A DNA stretch of 64,000 nucleotides, from positions 42,437,047-42,501,046 of the forward strand of contig CM061918.1 in assembly GCA_031002005.1 (NCBI GenBank), given 5' to 3'. Below the pieces are notes generated by a model. The model saw only the letters and a program-made list of their open reading frames with translations. It did no database searches and was not told the DNA's origin. Shown one piece after another: positions 57,960 to 64,000 of this stretch. Numbering within the stretch: position 1 is the first letter of the stretch; every line of letters starts with the position of its first letter. The position numbers and the translations under genes are program-made. The stretch is from Vandiemenella viatica. Lineage: Eukaryota > Arthropoda > Insecta > Orthoptera > Morabidae.

Positions 57960-59870
57960 TAAAAAAGACAAATTTACACAACATAATAATTTTATCACCA
58001 AAAGTACAGCCGGGTATTACATATTTTTCTGCATAATCACCAAAGTAATTGCATTTGTCGTATTGTTCTTGATGCCCTCTTCAGAGGAGTTAGCTGCCAG
58101 TGGGGAAAGATTTGTCTTGACAGTATCCTGTAGTTCGTCTTGGAAACAAAACATTGTCCTTCAAGTCTGTGAACAGATGAAGATCAGTCAGTGCTGGGTC
58201 TGGACCATGCTGTGAATAGTCATTAAGTTCCCACTTGAACTGTTTAAGAAAGTCCTTTGTCACCTTGCACAATGTAGTTGGGCATTGTCATGGATCAATA
58301 CCACATCTGACAAGATCATTCTTCTTCGTTTGTTTTTGTTGGCTCTGTGGAGATGACATGAAGTTTCCAAATAAACTTCCTTTCTTATAGTTGCCCCTGC
58401 TGAAAATCCACCAACACCACTCCTTTTTTGTCCCAGAAAACTATAGCCATCATTTTCCTCCACCTAAGCATCTTGTAACAGCCCTCATACCTGAATTTTG
58501 AATAGCATTGTACTGTATGAAGTATTTGTAGTGAGCTTAAGTTTGCTTGAAAGTGATTTGATATGTTTATTTTGTAATTTCTTGTAAATCAGTGTATATA
58601 GACTTTGTTTTATGTAAGAAAATTATTTAAAGTCTATTTAATATGTTTAAGAACCGAATGGTGCAAGAGAACTTCTTAAAAGTTTGTAATTCCATGTATT
58701 ACTGTAAGTTACGATGTCGGCAGGACAATTTTCTACCGTTTGAAAGGATTTCTGTAAATAATTTTGTATTTAAGTATCTCTAATTACCATTTCTGATCAT
58801 TTTGTAATGTTGTTAAGTAATTTTGTATTAATTTCGATTGTTTTTAATATGTTAGATTGTTTGAGTGATTGTTAATGATCGAGAAATATCGGGCGGATGC
58901 CTTTGAAGAATTCTCGTAATTTCGATAGAGACTATATAAACAGATCGCCTGGACAGAGAGATTCATTCAATTCAGTAAGTAAGTTAGTTAGTTTGTTGAC
59001 ATCATTCAGTGTTACAGAGAGTTTCATTGCGACTATTCAGAAGTGCATCTCTGTATTGTATCTATGATTGTGAATATCGCTGACTTGTTGTTTGGATCAC
59101 AATAAAACAACTCTTCAAACATAACCTGTTTGGTGGACTTTTTAATTAATTAATCAGTAATTAAACCACCGAAGGACCTTAATAATCTGTTTAAATTTTT
59201 TCAACTTGCTCAGACTGTCCCTTTGTTTCAGGATTGTCTTTAATGTTTAATTTAATTTAATTGCATACAGAACCCAAGTCTCATCACTAGCAATTCAAAA
59301 AAATCTTCTCCCTCATTGTGATAACATACGTTAATGCTGATGACATGCCTTGCATCGTGTTCTGTGGTCATCACTCCGAATTTTTGGGATCCAACATGCA
59401 CACAGCTTCACGATCCCAAGTCTCGTATGATTATGTACAAAGTAGACCTTGAAATTTCTGGAAATTCTTCAGAAATTTCACAGATGGTAACCCTTCATTT
59501 GTCTGTGACGACCTTATCAATATGCTGAAGGAGGCCTACAGTAGCGACAGACTTGTGGCCTTGTCCATCTTTATCATGGATGTCGATTCTCTCTTCTTGT
59601 CTGCACCATTCCCGTACACTACCATCAGTCATAAAGTTTTCACCGTACACTTTGCTCATTCTTCAATGGATTTCACCGGCACTACATCCTTCTCTTTTTA
59701 GAAAACGGATTACACTTCGTAACACCAATTTAGCAAGCATCATAGTGACCATGTTAAACTGCCTGTACCTTGGCTATGACTGACGCATTGGAGCTGACAA
59801 TGGCAGAAGCTGTGTTGAGGGATCTGCATAATCGCATGACACATGTATCTGGGTCCCAAGTATTAAATGC
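57960..59870 (-). pseudogene. Mariner transposase, minus strand, split by a solo LTR
   Basis: Minus-strand reading from about 59850 shows a decayed helix-turn-helix region (e.g. VCRYCRPPSAY, KVYFVHNHTRLGIVKLCACW IP), then FFELLVMRLGF where the GDETW aspartate block should be, then KQRDSLSKLKKFK. The frame resumes beyond the LTR as MMAIVFWDKKGVV-like, VVLIHDNAQLHCAR (second catalytic block), LKQFKWEL and LTDLHLFTDLKDNVL (third block region). Several stops. Inverted-repeat ends were not determined. The solo LTR occupies 58474-59185. Confidence 0.82.
58474..59185 (+). repeat. Solo LTR, 712 bp, inside the mariner
   Basis: Starts TGTAACAGCCCTCATACC; flanked by ATCT on both sides (58470-58473 and 59186-59189). 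Removing it with one ATCT restores the mariner frame from KKFK to the metal-binding VFWD region. A TATATAAA box at about 58931 and an AATAAA signal at about 59101 give plus orientation. The last bases (TTAATA) are not the usual CA. Confidence 0.82.
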
Positions 59871-60500
59871 TTAGAAAAGTTTTTGGAGGTTAAAAAAAAA
59901 CCTGACACACAAACATCACAGATTTATCATCACTTTCAGAGCCAAATGAATTAATAGTGCTTACTACAAGTTTGGAAGCCAAATCAATATTGGCATACAA
60001 TAATAAAGTTCTAATTATTTTTTGGGTTATTTACAGCTACATTGTACAGATTATTATTATTTTCAAATGGATTGTCTTAGAGAATGACACTTTCCCACTT
60101 TAGTTTTGGTGTTAAAAAAAAACACACAAAAACAAAAAAAACGCAACATTATAGTTTATCTTAGTGATAATATTACAGCATATAAATGAGGGGGGGAAAG
60201 CTCCAGTGGCTATTCTTTTCACAACTCCATGATTTATTTAAAACTTGTAGTTTTATATCACTTTTCCTTTGATCACATGTCAAGACTTCATTTTTATATA
60301 CTATTCTGTAAAATGTTATTCTTCATTTTGAACATGTAGTACATTAAATCAAAACTATTACCTATGCAAGAATAAGAACACATGGTGTTTAAAAATGAAT
60401 ATTACAGTTTCGAGGCTTTGCAGAATTTTTGTTATTTGACATAAATGATAAAATCATATGAAAGAGTAAATCAGTGTTTTTATTATCAGTGTGATTGACG
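59871..60500. other. No feature recognised
   Basis: AT-rich sequence up to the N gap. Confidence 0.35.
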
Positions 60501-61500
60501 NNNNNNNNNNNNNNNNNNNNNNNNNNNNNNNNNNNNNNNNNNNNNNNNNNNNNNNNNNNNNNNNNNNNNNNNNNNNNNNNNNNNNNNNNNNNNNNNNNNN
60601 NNNNNNNNNNNNNNNNNNNNNNNNNNNNNNNNNNNNNNNNNNNNNNNNNNNNNNNNNNNNNNNNNNNNNNNNNNNNNNNNNNNNNNNNNNNNNNNNNNNN
60701 NNNNNNNNNNNNNNNNNNNNNNNNNNNNNNNNNNNNNNNNNNNNNNNNNNNNNNNNNNNNNNNNNNNNNNNNNNNNNNNNNNNNNNNNNNNNNNNNNNNN
60801 NNNNNNNNNNNNNNNNNNNNNNNNNNNNNNNNNNNNNNNNNNNNNNNNNNNNNNNNNNNNNNNNNNNNNNNNNNNNNNNNNNNNNNNNNNNNNNNNNNNN
60901 NNNNNNNNNNNNNNNNNNNNNNNNNNNNNNNNNNNNNNNNNNNNNNNNNNNNNNNNNNNNNNNNNNNNNNNNNNNNNNNNNNNNNNNNNNNNNNNNNNNN
61001 NNNNNNNNNNNNNNNNNNNNNNNNNNNNNNNNNNNNNNNNNNNNNNNNNNNNNNNNNNNNNNNNNNNNNNNNNNNNNNNNNNNNNNNNNNNNNNNNNNNN
61101 NNNNNNNNNNNNNNNNNNNNNNNNNNNNNNNNNNNNNNNNNNNNNNNNNNNNNNNNNNNNNNNNNNNNNNNNNNNNNNNNNNNNNNNNNNNNNNNNNNNN
61201 NNNNNNNNNNNNNNNNNNNNNNNNNNNNNNNNNNNNNNNNNNNNNNNNNNNNNNNNNNNNNNNNNNNNNNNNNNNNNNNNNNNNNNNNNNNNNNNNNNNN
61301 NNNNNNNNNNNNNNNNNNNNNNNNNNNNNNNNNNNNNNNNNNNNNNNNNNNNNNNNNNNNNNNNNNNNNNNNNNNNNNNNNNNNNNNNNNNNNNNNNNNN
61401 NNNNNNNNNNNNNNNNNNNNNNNNNNNNNNNNNNNNNNNNNNNNNNNNNNNNNNNNNNNNNNNNNNNNNNNNNNNNNNNNNNNNNNNNNNNNNNNNNNNN
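60501..61500. other. Assembly gap (1000 N)
   Basis: Exactly 1000 N. The LINE to its right is cut by it. Confidence 0.99.
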
Positions 61501-61975
61501 AAACCTTTTAGTTTCAAATATTGATCTAGGAATTATAAAGAACATTTTAAAAGTCTTTTTGTGGAGCACAGCACTTTATGGTAGCGAAACATGGACTTTA
61601 GGAATACCGTACCGGAAAGAAAGAAAATTGAAGCATTTGAAATGTGGTGCCACAGAAGAATGCTGAAAATTAAGTGGACAGACAAAGTAAGAAATGAACG
61701 AGTTTTGGAAATCATGGGTGAGGAAAGAAGTTTGTGGAAGAAGCTTAGAGAAAGAAGATACAGGCTGGTAGGTCATATTTTGAGACATGTAGGATTGGTT
61801 AATTTGTTAGTGGAGAGAACAGTGCAAGGTAAGAACTGTAGAGGAAGACAGAGATTAGAATATATGAAACAGATAACTGAGGATGTGGGCTGTAAGGGGT
61901 ATGTAGAAATGAAGAGGTTAGCACAGGATAGGAAGGGATGGAGGATTGCATCAAACCAGTCGAAAGACTGATGAC
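61501..61975 (+). pseudogene. LINE (endonuclease-reverse transcriptase) C-terminal end
   Basis: From the gap edge the frame reads NLLVSNIDLGIIKNILKVFL, then WSTALYGSETWTL, the typical block after the RT domain. A frameshift at about 61600 leads to KKIEAFEMWCHRRMLKIKW, NERVLEIMGEERSLWKKLR, RLVGHILRHVGLVNLLVERT and GKNCRGRQRLEY, closing with WRIASNQSKD at a stop near 61971. The 3' UTR (cgaaagactgatgacagcaa) ends in an aagaagacaaaaac stretch. One frameshift apart, this is the best preserved LINE piece in the window. Confidence 0.85.
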
Positions 61976-62210
61976 AGCAAGAAGACAAAAACAAATTTAA
62001 AATCAAAATTATATTTCAAATTTTATCTTTTTTCATAAGTGAAGACTATTTCCATTTAATACTGCCATATTTACTTATTTTATGCCTCAACAAACTTGGG
62101 ATGATTTCACAAGTGAATTAAATTACACACGCCTCTAAAAACCAATCTTTGTCATATGAACGTTGCGGAGTTCGTTGCTAGACTAATTCAAGCGTCAAGC
62201 AGAAGGCTTC

Positions 62211-62385
62211 CATGCTCGCTTTACGGGAACGAATTCGGCCATGGTCTTTCAAAGGAAGCATTCGCCTGGAGTGATTTGTTGAAACCATTGAAAACCCAAG
62301 TCTGGATGCCCAAATGGGAATTCAAACCCTCGTCCTCCTGAATGCAAGGCCAGAGCGTTATCGCTCATCCACCACGGTCGGTTTT
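62211..62385 (-). repeat. tRNA-derived SINE copy
   Basis: Minus strand: CGTGGTGGATGAGCGATAAC (A-box-like), then GGTTTGAATTCC (degraded B box), then the shared body ending atgcttcctttgaaag. Confidence 0.75.
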
Positions 62386-62934
62386 GTGCTCGCCACCTTC
62401 CTTCCCACCGCTCTACTGGCGCATTCACAGTACAACTTGTAGGACCCACGATGATCCGATTATCGAGAAAGAACTCTTGATGGGTCGTAAAAGGGGTTAC
62501 AAGACTACATGTAGGACGTGATGGATTTTGTTGTATTCCCAGACAACCAAAAAAGGTATTTGTGGTCCAAGAAGCTATGGATATTGGAGGAAGGTATTGA
62601 AGGTGTGCGACAAGGATACATGGTGTGCCGCGAGAAAGTATGAGAGGAAGGGATTGCTTCGAACATTTTGTTGGATCCCTTCTTTTAGCGTGAATGGGTG
62701 AGCGCATCCTACTGTAGTTCTACAAGGATGTCCTGTAAGTTAGACCATCTATGATGTTGGAATAGGCCGATTAACTTTAGATGCAAGTTCAAGCTTGTAA
62801 ATTCGTCAATTAGGTAGTAACGCCGTCCATTTCATTGTTACTTTTATTGCAAGATCGTCAGAGAAAAAAAAAAACACTTTGTTGTTAACTAAGCGGCGAT
62901 GGGCAGAATCTCGTATAAAGAGAAAAGAATAATA
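62386..62934. other. No feature recognised
   Basis: A minus-strand open frame of 152 codons (62249-62707) overlaps the SINE and shows no domain. Confidence 0.35.
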
Positions 62935-64000
62935 CACTCCTTGAAATTGAAATAAGAACACATTGACGCCGGTGTGTAAGACCCACCATACTTGCTCCGG
63001 ACACTACGAGAGGGCTGTACAAGCAATGATCAAACGCACGGCACAGCGGACACACCAGGAACAGCAGTGTTGGCCGTCGAAGGGCGCCAGCTGCGCAGCG
63101 GTTGGGCACCGCCGCAGTCAGTGTCAGCCAGTTTGCCGTGGCATACGGAGCTCCATCTCAGTCTTTAACACTGGTAGCATGCCGCGATAGCGTGTACGTG
63201 AACCGTATGTGCAGTTGACGGACTTTGAGCGAGGGCGTATAGTGGGCATGCGGGAGGCCGGGTAGACGTACCGCCGAATTGCTCAACATGTGGGCGCGAG
63301 GTCTCCACAGTACATCGATGTTGTCGCCAGTGGTCGGCGGAAGGTGCACGTGCCCGTCGACCTGGGTCCGGACAGCAGCGACGCACGGACGCACGCCAAG
63401 ACCGTCGCATCCTACGCAGTGCCGTAGGGGACCGCACCGCCACTTCCCGGCAAATTAGGGACACTGTTGCTCCTGGGGTATCAGAGAGGACCATTCGCAA
63501 CCGTCTCCATGAAGCTGGGCTACGGTCCCGCGCACCGTTAGGTCGTCTTCCGCTCACGCCCCAACATCGTGCAGCCCGCCTCCAGTGGTGTCGCGACAGG
63601 CGTGTATGGAGGGACGAATGGAGACGTGTCGTCTTCAGTGATGAGAGTCGCTTCTGCCTTGGTGCCAATGATGGTCGTATGCGTGTTTGGCGCCGTGCAG
63701 GTGAGCGCCACAATCAGGACTGCATACGACCGAGGCACACAGGGCCAACACCTGGCATCATGGTGTGGGGAGCGATCTCCTACACTGGCCGTACACCTCT
63801 GGTGATCGTCGAGGGGACACTGAACAGTGCACGGTACATTCAAACCGTCATGGAACCCATCGTTCTACCATTCCTAGACCGGCAAGGGAACATGCTGTTC
63901 CAACAGGACAATGCACGTCCACATGTATCCCGTGCCACCCAACGTGCTCTAGAAGGTGTAAGTCAACTACCCTGGCCAGCGAGATCTCCGGATCTGTCCC
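62935..64000 (+). mobile_element. Tc1/mariner-superfamily transposon, left part (GC-rich)
   Basis: Begins CACTCCTTGAAATTGAAATA directly after TA (62933-62934). Base composition inside is markedly richer in G and C than the surroundings. The transposase region follows at 63179; the right end is outside the window. Confidence 0.8.
63179..64000 (+). pseudogene. Tc1/mariner-superfamily transposase (broken, runs off the edge)
   Basis: Reading from ATG at 63179 there is an early stop, then VQLTDFERGRIVGMREAG, a stop and TYRRIAQHVG (helix-turn-helix). After a frameshift come RRILRSAVGDRTATSRQIRD and SERTIRNRLHEAGLRSRAPL (second helix-turn-helix), RRVVFSDESRFCLG (first catalytic aspartate), GIMVWGAISYTGRTPLVIVE and NMLFQQDNARPHVS (second aspartate). 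The sequence stops at WPARSPDLS, at the third block. At least two stops and one frameshift in the N-terminal third make this copy defective, but the catalytic part is open to the edge. Confidence 0.9.

Noticed and set aside
60454..61666. Long open frames through the second N run
   Set aside because: Same artefact; only the right-hand LINE tail is real sequence.
62249..62707. 152-codon minus-strand ORF
   Set aside because: Its C-terminal part is SINE sequence; the rest has no recognised motif.

Overview
This 64 kb window is a piece of a large, AT-rich, transposon-filled animal genome. Short coding exons are separated by kilobase-long introns, and the elements present (tRNA-derived SINEs, hAT MITEs, mariners, Penelope-like, Helitron, non-LTR and LTR elements) point to an arthropod. 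I infer an insect, probably a large-genome hemimetabolous one such as a cockroach, termite, stick insect or grasshopper relative. There is no prokaryotic gene organisation. Two runs of exactly 1000 N (36504-37503, 60501-61500) are scaffold gaps.

The one host gene I can support is on the minus strand. Six short exons (858-1049, 8437-8513, 13550-13636, 23422-23456, 23813-23856, 28879-28976) all have AG acceptors and GT donors. Their phases agree across all five introns and together they encode part of a PRDM9-type protein: the end of the KRAB-like region, a linker, the SSXRD motif, the C-x2-C-x7-C-x2-H zinc knuckle and the first half of the PR/SET domain. The rest of the SET domain and any zinc-finger array lie beyond the left edge. 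The core KRAB exon was not found; it may lie upstream (right), possibly inside an N gap. Every exon is too small to stand out as an open reading frame.

The introns and the right half of the window are layered transposon insertions. From left to right: a Penelope-like element (2190-7275, minus) with a GIY-YIG domain, split by a 2.4 kb unclassified insertion with an 8-bp target duplication; Helitron-type termini at 11151 and 18060 bracketing one PRDM9-like exon; a ~140-bp tandem array (17040-17935); a 1.46 kb hAT-type non-autonomous element (20496-21950); LINE remnants; a young LTR retrotransposon (30196-34838) with near-identical LTRs, whose only ORF joins a coiled-coil gag-like head to an integrase tail; two neighbouring hAT elements (39674-40724 and the coding 40779-43964); a G-depleted block (44885-46020); a LINE carrying a MITE (48885-51020); a three-level nest of LTR, mariner and hAT (52461-55330); a mariner split by a solo LTR (57960-59870); and a GC-rich Tc1/mariner copy running off the right edge.

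Decayed C2H2 zinc-finger sequence on the plus strand (38062-38190, 56045-56585, 57015-57530) shows that zinc-finger genes once lay nearby. Exact target-site duplications were found for many of the insertions, so their boundaries and relative order can be stated with some confidence.
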